From: JBNARI01 sp049718765
Lineage (GTDB): Bacteria > Bacillota > Sulfobacillia > DUMF01
NCBI GenBank assembly: GCA_049718765.1
Contig: JBNARI010000007.1
Location: 12,758-76,757, forward strand
Reading direction: 5' to 3'
Length of the DNA stretch: 64,000 nucleotides
A program made the translations under genes and the position numbers. Below, piece by piece: positions 33,930-41,857 of the stretch. Position 1 is the first letter of the stretch. Each line of letters starts with the position of its first letter. A model generated the notes under the pieces. It had not been told where the DNA came from. It made no database searches and saw nothing but the letters and a program-made list of their open reading frames with translations.

Positions 33930-35399
33930 ATGGCTAAGTTCAAGTACCGCTGGCAAATGTATAAAAACATCCAGGCCAATTTGGCAAACATCTATGCAGA
34001 GGCCAAGAAGGCCGCAGCGGAAATCGGAATAACAGATGAGCTCAGAGGGAAGATTGGTCTTACCGGCGCAGTGTCTGGGTGCCCGGCGCCCCTTACCAAG
34101 GCAGTGCTTGAGGCTTCAGAGAAGGGTGCAACCGAGGTAATCCCTCTGTCCACCCTTGTGGAGCAAATCCGCGAGATAGTTAAAGACGTATACGGCGACG
34201 AGTGGGACGTGTGTCCCGTAAACACGTGCGAAGCTGGGCTTTGGGTCACGTTTGACGTGCTGTTTACTCCGCCCCTTACTGGTCGTGGGGACAACTACAG
34301 GGCGAGGTACATAGCGCCCTACGAAAAGCACATGCACCACCAAGCAAGTTACGGCAGACCTTTCCCGCCAAAGTACAAGGACTTCCTCGCCGATAGGGGT
34401 TGCACTGCGGGAGAACTCGGGTTCTACGGGAAGCGCCAGAACAACCTTGATGTGGTTATAGTGAAGCTTGCTGGCGCAAGGTATGACTGTCACGGAATAA
34501 AGTTTTGGCCTGTACCTTTGCTCACCGAGGTGGATCCGGAAGCGTCTGCGGAGAAGCTGGCAAGTGCAGCCGACGACCACGTGGAGTTCCTGAGCGGATT
34601 TACTTCCCTTGGCTACGATACCCCGGGATACGGTTATGGAGCCAAGGACTCGGATGGCACTCCCTTGCTCCAAAAGTACATTGGGGAACTTGCCCAGGAG
34701 TTCGACGTGCCGTACGTGGTGGACAATGCCTGGGGGTTGCCCTTTGTTGGTACTGATCCCCGCAAGATTGGCGCTGACGTGATCATCTACAGCATGGATA
34801 AAGCGTCTGGCGCTGCAACGAGCGGCTTGATCATTGGCAAGGAAGAATACATGGTGCCCATAAGACGAGCACTGGGCATGCACGGTGATAGGTACGGTAC
34901 CCTTGCCTCATACGGGAAGGCAGCGTATGTCACGCAAGATCCAGGCAAAGAGGCGCTCATTACCCAGGTGGCAGTGTTGAAGCAACTGAGGGATAACCCC
35001 AAGTTCTTTACCAGCACTGTAGACCAGCTTTACGATATTGTGATTGATGAGTTCAAGGACCTCCATCCCAAGATCAGGCAGGGGCTCATAGTCAGCAAGT
35101 CGTACAACTGCGGTACTGTCGAAGTGAACTACGAGAACACGTGGAAGGGCGAGGGCTTCGGCTTCCCCATCTTCTCGATCGAGGACATGTACGCAGGCAC
35201 CCACGCCATTCAGACCGGGCTTTCTCAAATGGGAGTCGTTCCAACGATTGCCTATGATGGCAATATCATGATTTCTCCTGGCCAAGGCACAAGCGATCCA
35301 GACGGAAACATTATCCCGGAGCGAATGAGGTTGGCAGTTAGGGCCTTGGTGAGGCTCATGAATATAGTGGGTAAGTACAGTGGCTTCACTGAGGAGTGA
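33930..35399 (+). CDS. PLP-dependent fold-type-I enzyme of unknown reaction
   Basis: 489 residues. Fold-type-I marks: VSGCPAPLTKAVLEASEKG, Asp265 in YVVDNAWGLPFVG (pyridine-nitrogen contact) and the probable PLP lysine Lys291 in IIYSMDKASGAATSGLIIG. The sequence is not one I can tie to a named aminotransferase or lyase; the 110-residue segment before residue 200 with many His and aromatic residues (EKHMHHQASYGRPF) looks specific to this group. ATG 33930 after GGGAGGGCTGAGT. Followed by the FAD protein at 27 nt, so it is in the same operon. Confidence 0.75.
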   Translation: MAKFKYRWQMYKNIQANLANIYAEAKKAAAEIGITDELRGKIGLTGAVSGCPAPLTKAVLEASEKGATEVIPLSTLVEQIREIVKDVYGDEWDVCPVNTCEAGLWVTFDVLFTPPLTGRGDNYRARYIAPYEKHMHHQASYGRPFPPKYKDFLADRGCTAGELGFYGKRQNNLDVVIVKLAGARYDCHGIKFWPVPLLTEVDPEASAEKLASAADDHVEFLSGFTSLGYDTPGYGYGAKDSDGTPLLQKYIGELAQEFDVPYVVDNAWGLPFVGTDPRKIGADVIIYSMDKASGAATSGLIIGKEEYMVPIRRALGMHGDRYGTLASYGKAAYVTQDPGKEALITQVAVLKQLRDNPKFFTSTVDQLYDIVIDEFKDLHPKIRQGLIVSKSYNCGTVEVNYENTWKGEGFGFPIFSIEDMYAGTHAIQTGLSQMGVVPTIAYDGNIMISPGQGTSDPDGNIIPERMRLAVRALVRLMNIVGKYSGFTEE

Positions 35400-35426
35400 G
35401 CCTCGAAAGAAGAAGGAGGAATATAC

Positions 35427-36713
35427 ATGCCGAGGGTGGTCGTTGTTGGCGGTGGTTGGTCTGGGTGTGCGGCGGCAATAGCGGCACGCAAGGCAGGTGC
35501 GGACGTGGTGCTGCTGGAACGGACCGATCAGCTACTGGGGACGGGTCTGGTTGGTGGCATCATGCGCAATAACGGTCGATTCACTGCAGCCGAGGAAGCG
35601 ATTGCCCTAGGAGCAGGAGAGCTGTTTGGAGCTTGCGACAAAGTGGCTAGGCACGTTAACGTGGAGTTCCCTGGGCACAAGCATGCCACCCTTTACGACG
35701 TGGCCAAGATAGAGCCTCTGGTACGCAAAATCGTGGTGGAGCAGTTTGAGGTTGACGTCAGGTTTGAAACCCGTGTGACTGACGTGGAGCTTGAGGGCTC
35801 GAAGATTGTGGCCGTGAAGAGCGAGGACGGGGAGCGGTTTAATGGGGACGTCTTCGTGGAGTGCACAGGCACCGCGGGTCCCCAGGGCAACTGCACCAAG
35901 TACGGGAACGGTTGCTGCATGTGCATAATCAGATGCCCAACCTTTGGTCCAAGGATCAGCCTTGCGGCCAAGGCCGGGGTGAAGGAAATGATTGGCGGGT
36001 CTGCTGCGGGGACTCCTGGCGCAATGAGCGGCTCGTGCAAGCTCTTGAAGGAATCTCTTGCGCCAGAGATAGTTAAACAACTGGACAGCGCTGGTGTTGC
36101 CATCGTCCCCATACCTGAAGAGTTGCGCAAGAAGGACGCCCTCAAGTTCAAGGCTTGCCAGCAGTATGCTCTGCCCGAATTTGCAGAGAACCTTGTGCTG
36201 TTGGACACAGGCCATGCCAAGCTCATGACGTCCTTCTTCCCCTTGGCCAAGCTTAGGAAGATACCCGGTTTTGAGAACGCCCGCTACGAGGACCCCTACG
36301 CTGGAGGCCGGGGCAATTCCATTAGATACATTGGCATTTCCCCAAGAAGCAACGCCTTGAAAACTGAGGGCGTTGACAACTTGTTTTGCGGCGGGGAAAA
36401 GACTGGTCCCCTTGTAGGTCACACCGAAGCCATCGTCACAGGCACCCTGGCAGGTCACAACGCGGTGAGGTACGCCCTGGGCATGGAGCTGCTGGAGCTG
36501 CCAAGGAACCTTGCAATTGGCGACGCCATCGCCTTCGTTGGAGAACAGGTGAAGACAAAGGATGGGCTTTTCAAAAAGTACACGTTTTCGGGCTCAGTGT
36601 ATTTCGAAAGGATGAAAGAGCTGGGCCTATATACCACTGACGTTGGCCAAATAGGGGAGCGAGTGCGGAAAGCTGGCTTGGAAGGAGTGTTTTCCAAGCG
36701 CCTTGTCAACTGA
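35427..36713 (+). CDS. FAD-dependent oxidoreductase with a cysteine cluster
   Basis: 428 residues. N-terminal Rossmann dinucleotide fold VVVVGGGWSGCAAA and an acidic Glu at the end of beta-2 (LLERTD); second FAD segment VDNLFCGGEKTGPLVGHTEA resembles GidA/TrmFO-like or FixC-like flavoproteins. Between them is Cys156, Cys163, Cys164, Cys166 and Cys170 (CCMCIIRCP), a possible Fe-S or redox-thiol site not usual in these families. Could oxidise an amino-acid intermediate or serve as electron carrier. Start ATG behind AAGGAGG. Confidence 0.75.
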   Translation: MPRVVVVGGGWSGCAAAIAARKAGADVVLLERTDQLLGTGLVGGIMRNNGRFTAAEEAIALGAGELFGACDKVARHVNVEFPGHKHATLYDVAKIEPLVRKIVVEQFEVDVRFETRVTDVELEGSKIVAVKSEDGERFNGDVFVECTGTAGPQGNCTKYGNGCCMCIIRCPTFGPRISLAAKAGVKEMIGGSAAGTPGAMSGSCKLLKESLAPEIVKQLDSAGVAIVPIPEELRKKDALKFKACQQYALPEFAENLVLLDTGHAKLMTSFFPLAKLRKIPGFENARYEDPYAGGRGNSIRYIGISPRSNALKTEGVDNLFCGGEKTGPLVGHTEAIVTGTLAGHNAVRYALGMELLELPRNLAIGDAIAFVGEQVKTKDGLFKKYTFSGSVYFERMKELGLYTTDVGQIGERVRKAGLEGVFSKRLVN

Positions 36714-36716
36714 CGG

Positions 36717-37487
36717 GTGCGCCTTGCCATGCTTGGTCCTGAGGAAGAACAGTTGTATCAGGTGTTAAAGGTGATAGCCCAGGCGGGAGGGGCTGCTGGC
36801 TCGGGCAGCCTGGCCAGCGCCCTCCGCGCTGCTGGCGTTCGTGTGAGCGAAGCTACTGCAGGAAGGATCTTGCGGGAGCTGGACGAGAGGGGCTACACCG
36901 AGAAATTCGGTTTTCGGGGCCGCATGCTAACCGAGGCGGGTCGAAGGTACCTCAAGGAGTTGGAGACCAAGAGGGAAAGGGCAGGCTACAGCGCCGAGCT
37001 CCTTCAGGCTCTCCAGGCCAAGGAGAAGGAAGAGATAATCGAGGTTCTGGTGGCGCGAAGGGCAATAGAAAGGGAAACTGCCAGGCTTGCAGCCCTCAAA
37101 GCTACCGAAAGGGAGATAGAGGAACTGAGGCTTTGCATCCAGGTGCACCAGGAGCACTTCGAAAAGGGTATTGTGGATGCCGAGGATGACCTGCGGTTCC
37201 ACCGTTTGATCTCAGAAGCGTCCCGCAACAGGGTGCTTATTGCCGCTTCCAGGCTGGTCAGGCAGGACGGTCAGATGGCTCCCATACTTGAATTCATTCG
37301 CCGCAACATTGGCTCGGGGGTAGTCCAGGATCACCGCAAGATATTCTTTGCCATCGAGGCCCGGGACCCTGATGCGGCGGAAGGGGCTATGGTAGCACAC
37401 ATAGAAAACGTGATCAAGGACGTTGAAAGATACTGGGAGTTGCACCAGGAGGAGTTGGGGGGCAACGCAAGTGGGCGAACCCATTGA
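36717..37487 (+). CDS. FCD-domain transcriptional regulator with unusual winged-helix N-terminus
   Basis: 256 residues. Residues about 5-75 form a winged helix (LASALRAAGVRVSEATAGRI, LRELDERGYTEKFGF), not the canonical GntR one; the rest is an all-helical FCD ligand domain with VARRAIERETARLAA, the metal/acid-binding DDLRFHRLISEASRN and DHRKIFFAIEARDPDAAEGAM ending in HIENV. Expected to sense a small organic acid or amino acid and control the surrounding operon. GTG 36717 or ATG 36729 are both possible starts. Confidence 0.82.
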   Translation: MRLAMLGPEEEQLYQVLKVIAQAGGAAGSGSLASALRAAGVRVSEATAGRILRELDERGYTEKFGFRGRMLTEAGRRYLKELETKRERAGYSAELLQALQAKEKEEIIEVLVARRAIERETARLAALKATEREIEELRLCIQVHQEHFEKGIVDAEDDLRFHRLISEASRNRVLIAASRLVRQDGQMAPILEFIRRNIGSGVVQDHRKIFFAIEARDPDAAEGAMVAHIENVIKDVERYWELHQEELGGNASGRTH

Positions 37488-37707
37488 CATGGTTATTGAC
37501 GCAATTGATGTGGAAACGTTCTTGGCAAGCTCGAGCGAAGAGGAAGCTCGGAGGACGATGCTTGCCATAATGAAAAGGATGGGGCTGGCAGACGCGGAAA
37601 TCGTGTTTGTGGAGATGACGGGGCCCGGTGCCAGGGTTAGGGCAAGGTCTTACGTACACAAGCCGGGTGACCGTTACAGGTGGTTGAAAGGGGGCGTGCC
37701 CGGGTGA
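37471..37707 (+). CDS. Small protein preceding the B12 protein, candidate small subunit
   Basis: 78 residues, not recognised. VIDAIDVETFLASSSEEEARRTMLAIM is followed by KRMGLADAEIVFVEMTGPGARV. The helix then RMG-type turn is loosely reminiscent of the small S subunit of D-ornithine aminomutase, but that is an inference from size and position only. GTG 37471 overlaps the regulator end; the stop overlaps the B12 gene start by 4 nt (GTGA), implying coupled translation and probably a complex. Confidence 0.65.
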   Translation: MGEPIDMVIDAIDVETFLASSSEEEARRTMLAIMKRMGLADAEIVFVEMTGPGARVRARSYVHKPGDRYRWLKGGVPG

Positions 37708-39533
37708 GCACTGGCAAACGGGTGTTACTCGCACCCTTGGACCCTGTGCACGATGTGGGGCTCAAGATGCTCAAGCGGGCTCTGGACCAGGCTGGATACG
37801 AGACCAGCCTTCTGCCACCCGATCTGCCTCCAGAGGAAATCGTGAAGGCCATGGTGGCGTACAAGCCCGACTACGCCCTGATAGGACGGACCCTTGGCTA
37901 TGACCTTGAAAACGTGCTGGCACGCCTGGTAGACTTGGCTGACGCGTCGGGGCTTAGGCCAGGCATGAAGCTCATTGTAGGCGGTATGCCAATAAAGCCA
38001 GAGCTCGCGGCGGAACTCGGGTTCGATGCCGGGTTTGGCCCCAACACCACCGTCGAAGAAGTTGTGGCCTACCTCGAGGGAAGGCAAGTTGAGGCTGAAC
38101 GTGGAAGGATTGCCAAGCAAAAGCCCAACATGGTCCAGGGGTTTTCTTATCAGTTCTTGGATAGTGAGATTGGCAAGCTCTGTTCCGAAATAGCCGACGA
38201 AGCGATCTGGTGGGCCGAGCAGCACACATCTCCCGGGGTGAAGCGCGCCCAAGTACGTCGGGAGATGATCCAGCTGCTGAGACAGGGGGAAATGGCGCAA
38301 GTTGAGGAGTTGCGCCGCGATTATGCGTCCCTCTGCGATTCGCTTATCAAGGTGTTCTACGAAACCGGGCAAAGCGTGGGCAAGACAAGGCTACTCACAG
38401 AAGACGAGGTGGCGTCGCTGGTGGCCTATGCCAAAGAGGCAGCACAAAGGCTTGTCCCGCGTAAGCTCAGGCACACCAGGGAACGGCCTCTCGTTTTCAC
38501 CCAATATGGCACTGGCTGCCCGTTCATGGACGTTGCTCACATCAAGGTAGCTGAAGCTTGGGGAGCAGATGGGGTTATCCACTTCGACCCTTCATGGGGT
38601 GCGAGGCACGAAGGGTTACTGGAAGGACACGTGAGCCACGAGGAGGATGGCTCTCCAATCACTTTCGACAACCTCAAGCTGATCAAGGAAAGCCTTATGC
38701 CGTGGACCTTGTGGCAGGTTAGGGCCCACAGAGGTCTCAACACGCCTGAGACAGTGGTCCTTGCAGGCGAGTGCGGGGCTGACCTCACCAAGGTGAACAT
38801 CGTGTATGGTTCCCTTGGCGCCGGCACTGACCCTGAGAGGCTACTTGTAGATGGCACTGAATCTCTGCGCCTTGCGGCGCAGTATGGTTTGCCCTACGAT
38901 GTGGTTACCAACGAGGAGCTTTGCGGTGTACCTGCATACAAAGCGTTCGCGGGCATGCTCATTGTGGCTACCATGGGCATTAAACTTGGTGGAAAGCCCA
39001 TCCTGAAGCCCTTGTTCTGTTATTCCCCCGAGGTTCTCATTAACGGCCAAATGGCGGACAACTATGTGGACTTCAACGCGGCCAAGGTTATGGCCCTGCG
39101 TAGCATCATCGCCGCCCCGGTGTGGCCAGGAGAGCCAGTGGGGTTCATGACCCACATGCCAGACAGGGTCCAGGCTTCTTGCACCACCATGCTCCACGCG
39201 TGTTTGGCTTCATCATTGGAAACTGTGGCGGTGACTATCTCGTCCTCGGACGAGGCTTTCTCTGGAGGGCCAATATCTGCCTCAAGTCGTGTGGATACCC
39301 TTAGGGCAGTGGCAGAAGGCATGAGGTTCTTTGGCAGGGCCCACATAACGCCCACTAGCGAGTGCGAGAGGTTCAAGGAAGCCATTGTTGATGGGATCAG
39401 AAAAGTGCTTCAGCAGGTAAGGGCGCAGGGCTCGCTCCTCAGTGCCCTGTACGGTGGTGTACTGGGCAACAGGGAAGACGGGGTGTACCCCGGGAGGGCA
39501 GGTCGCCAAACGGTGTCCAAGAGGAGCAGTTGA
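37704..39533 (+). CDS. Cobalamin-binding-domain/TIM-barrel mutase-like protein
   Basis: 609 residues. Residues 1-130 read as a B12-binding Rossmann domain: LLAPLDPVHDVGLKMLKRAL, LIGRTLGYDLENVL and LIVGGMPI (Gly93-Gly94). The axial-base motif is shifted: His16 and Gly19 of DxHxxG are present, but position 14 is Pro and the Asp is at 13. Residues about 220-590 look like a barrel (FTQYGTGCPFMDVAHIKVAE, NIVYGSLGAGTDPERL, VQASCTTMLHACLASSLETV) with resemblance to lysine 5,6-/D-ornithine aminomutase or glutamate mutase barrels. The order (B12 domain first) differs from OraE. Substrate unknown. Confidence 0.7.
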   Translation: MSTGKRVLLAPLDPVHDVGLKMLKRALDQAGYETSLLPPDLPPEEIVKAMVAYKPDYALIGRTLGYDLENVLARLVDLADASGLRPGMKLIVGGMPIKPELAAELGFDAGFGPNTTVEEVVAYLEGRQVEAERGRIAKQKPNMVQGFSYQFLDSEIGKLCSEIADEAIWWAEQHTSPGVKRAQVRREMIQLLRQGEMAQVEELRRDYASLCDSLIKVFYETGQSVGKTRLLTEDEVASLVAYAKEAAQRLVPRKLRHTRERPLVFTQYGTGCPFMDVAHIKVAEAWGADGVIHFDPSWGARHEGLLEGHVSHEEDGSPITFDNLKLIKESLMPWTLWQVRAHRGLNTPETVVLAGECGADLTKVNIVYGSLGAGTDPERLLVDGTESLRLAAQYGLPYDVVTNEELCGVPAYKAFAGMLIVATMGIKLGGKPILKPLFCYSPEVLINGQMADNYVDFNAAKVMALRSIIAAPVWPGEPVGFMTHMPDRVQASCTTMLHACLASSLETVAVTISSSDEAFSGGPISASSRVDTLRAVAEGMRFFGRAHITPTSECERFKEAIVDGIRKVLQQVRAQGSLLSALYGGVLGNREDGVYPGRAGRQTVSKRSS

Positions 39534-39534
39534 C

Positions 39535-40560
39535 ATGGCAAGCTTGAGGATTGGATTTGCCGGGACTGCGAAGAACACGGGCAAGACCACCACCATGTCT
39601 GCCACGATGGAGGAGTTTTTGAGGCACGGGTGGAGACTGGGCTTGACCAGCATTGGCTATGACGGTGAAGACCTAGACAATGTAACCGGTTTGCCCAAGC
39701 CAAGGATATTCGCCCCCTCCGGCCTCATCGTGGCCACGGCGCTCCGTTGTATGGACCTGTCCAGCGCAGGGCTGACGGTTAAGGTAACTACCGACGTGTA
39801 TACACCTTTAGGCCAAGTGGCCATTGCTGTGGTTAGCAGACCTGGGTTGGTGGTGCTTGCAGGGCCTTCCCATAGCCAGGGGCTGCTGCGGGCACTGGAG
39901 GGCATGGAAGCCGAAGGCGCTCAGGTTACCTTCATTGACGGCGCTTTCAACAGGATTTCGCCCATGAACGTAGCCCACGGAATGGTGCTGTGTACAGGGG
40001 CAGCGCGGGATACCAGGATCCCGGTGCTGGCTGAAGAAGCTGAAAGCGTGGAATATATCATGGGGTTGCCGGTGTGGGGCGAAGGCGGTTTGGTTAAGCT
40101 GAAGGGCGGCTGTCTCATGGGGGAAGAGCCTGGCGTGACTGACGTTGAACTGGGAGACCGAGCGGGGGTTCTGGTGGAAGGGGTTGTGAGTCCTGTACCT
40201 TTGTCGTGGTTTCTTAGCAAGAACCATGAACGGTTCTTGGGTAAGTGGGTGGTATTTCAGGATTCCCTGAAGCTCATGGTGGGCGGAAAAGCTGCAGCGA
40301 ACACCAAGGTTATAAGGGAGTTCCGGGAACTGGGCGTGGGCTTTGCCCTTCAACGTTCCCTGCGCCTGCTGGGGGTTAGCGTGAACCCGTTTTACCCTGA
40401 GAGGAAGGGGTCAGACGGCACCTTCGAGGCCAAGTACGTGAGCGCTTCTAAGCTCATGTCTGCATTCCGCAGCAGGCTCAAGGCGCCGGTGGTCAACGTT
40501 GTGCAGGACGGTGCCGAGGCGATCTACAGAAGCGCGCTGCAGCTAGTTGGGAATGGGTAG
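39535..40560 (+). CDS. P-loop ATPase, candidate mutase reactivation factor
   Basis: 341 residues, starting two nt after the B12 gene. Walker A-like GTAKNTGKTTTMSATME at residues 10-26, then TSIGYDGEDLDNVTGLPKPRIF and FIDGAFNRISPMNVAHGMVL. Adenosylcobalamin-dependent aminomutases need ATPase partners (KamB/C or MutL-like) to exchange inactive cofactor; position and fold suggest that role here, but sequence alone does not prove it. The 3' end overlaps a convergent minus-strand gene by 18 nt. Confidence 0.75.
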   Translation: MASLRIGFAGTAKNTGKTTTMSATMEEFLRHGWRLGLTSIGYDGEDLDNVTGLPKPRIFAPSGLIVATALRCMDLSSAGLTVKVTTDVYTPLGQVAIAVVSRPGLVVLAGPSHSQGLLRALEGMEAEGAQVTFIDGAFNRISPMNVAHGMVLCTGAARDTRIPVLAEEAESVEYIMGLPVWGEGGLVKLKGGCLMGEEPGVTDVELGDRAGVLVEGVVSPVPLSWFLSKNHERFLGKWVVFQDSLKLMVGGKAAANTKVIREFRELGVGFALQRSLRLLGVSVNPFYPERKGSDGTFEAKYVSASKLMSAFRSRLKAPVVNVVQDGAEAIYRSALQLVGNG

Positions 40561-41124
40561 GTGCCATCCCGGAGGAAGTCTTAGCCTGAACGTACCCCTG
40601 CCTATCCACTCGTATTCAATGGTGGAGCTGTAAGGCTCAAACACTCTGACCACATCAGGGTTGCGCGTGACAAGATGGACGCAATAAAAGTCAAGGAAGT
40701 ACAGTGGATCCAGGAACGCGTTTGATCTTATCAGCACTGACAGGTGGGGTGGAGGCTTTGGGCCATACCCTGCGCTCACTGGCCATGCAGGTCGGGCTTG
40801 CTGGTGGAGCATCAAGGGGTTGGCGTAAAACACAGACAGCCTTCCCGTAGCTGAAACCCGGGAGCCCGCGCTCAAAAGCGTTGAGCTCTCGAATTCATCT
40901 CTGCCAAAGGAGCTTTTTATTGGGACCCCATTGGAGAGCAAGCACATCTCAACGTATGAGTTTGCCTCAAGGAGCACGTCACGCCTAGAGAACAGCTCAG
41001 CGCCAAGTAGCATGGAGATTCTCTCCAGCTCAGGGGTGGTAATATAATATTCTTCGACAGCCGACGCAGGTGAAAGTGCTTGCTGCGTTGGGGGGAGGCG
41101 CTGGCTGATTCGGGTAATCCGCAT
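40543..41124 (-). CDS. Protein of unknown function, minus strand
   Basis: 193 residues, no recognised domain and no membrane segment. The composition is protein-like (balanced, with SAGSRVSATGRLSVFYANP and HLSVLIRSNAFLDPLYFLDFY), and no forward gene competes over most of its length. ATG 41124 is preceded by TTG codons and lacks a good ribosome site. Its first codons lie opposite the N-terminal codons of the pseudouridine synthase gene. Moderate confidence that it is expressed. Confidence 0.5.
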   Translation of the reverse strand: MRITRISQRLPPTQQALSPASAVEEYYITTPELERISMLLGAELFSRRDVLLEANSYVEMCLLSNGVPIKSSFGRDEFESSTLLSAGSRVSATGRLSVFYANPLMLHQQARPAWPVSAGYGPKPPPHLSVLIRSNAFLDPLYFLDFYCVHLVTRNPDVVRVFEPYSSTIEYEWIGRGTFRLRLPPGWHLPIPN

Positions 41125-41134
41125 CAACAAGTTC

Positions 41135-41857
41135 TTGAGCTCTTGTGGGATATGCTCCAGGCGTCAGGCAGATGAGCTGATACAAGCTGGGCGAGTCAAG
41201 CTAAACGGAGTGGTCGTGGTCCAGCCCGGGTTGAAGGTTGATCCTCACGCCGACGTGGTGGAGGTGGACGGGCAAAGGGTTGAACCCCAGGGCTCGAGCG
41301 TAATTGTGGCAATGTACAAGCCAAAGGGTGTGCTGAGTACGTGCAGGGACCCCTTTGGAAGGCCTACAGTGCTGGATGTGCTGGAGCAGTCGAAGGTGCG
41401 GGTCCCTGGCCGCGTGTACCCAGTTGGTAGGCTTGACAAGGATTCGGAAGGCCTCATCCTGCTGACCAACGACGGTGAACTCGCAAACATCCTAATGCAT
41501 CCCCGGTACGGGGTGAAGAAGGTGTACCTTGCGCAGGTGAGAGGCGTTCCAACCAGTCACGCCCTTGAGGCACTCAAGAACGGGGTTTCAGTTGAGGGGG
41601 CGATCTGCAAGGCTGCGGAGGTGAAGCTGCTTTCGGCAGGAAGGCAAAGGGCGGAGCTGGAGCTGGTAATGCATGAGGGGCGAAAAAGGGAAATACGCCT
41701 CATGTGTCAGGCAATTGGCCATCCAGTGCTGAACTTGAAAAGAGTGCAAATTGGGCCTGTGAGGCTTGGCCAAATGCAGCCGGGGGAAGTGAGATCCCTT
41801 ACACCGGAGGAATTGGCAAGCATCAGGCAATTGAAGAAGGGGAGGCCGACGCGGTGA
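41135..41857 (+). CDS. rluB: RluB/RsuA-type rRNA pseudouridine synthase, unclear start
   Basis: S4 domain (SCGICSRRQADELIQAGRVKLNG) then the catalytic domain: VYPVGRLDKDSEGLILLTND, with the catalytic Asp in GRLDKDSEG, KPKGVLSTCRDPFGRPTV and HEGRKREIRLM. Makes pseudouridine in 23S or 16S rRNA. The family N-terminus (RINKFL) is encoded upstream in frame at 41120-41137 but there is no ATG, GTG or TTG before TTG 41135. The frame opens at 41048, and ATC 41117 or CTG 41105 (behind GGGGGGAGG) may be used instead. Confidence 0.9.
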   Translation: MSSCGICSRRQADELIQAGRVKLNGVVVVQPGLKVDPHADVVEVDGQRVEPQGSSVIVAMYKPKGVLSTCRDPFGRPTVLDVLEQSKVRVPGRVYPVGRLDKDSEGLILLTNDGELANILMHPRYGVKKVYLAQVRGVPTSHALEALKNGVSVEGAICKAAEVKLLSAGRQRAELELVMHEGRKREIRLMCQAIGHPVLNLKRVQIGPVRLGQMQPGEVRSLTPEELASIRQLKKGRPTR

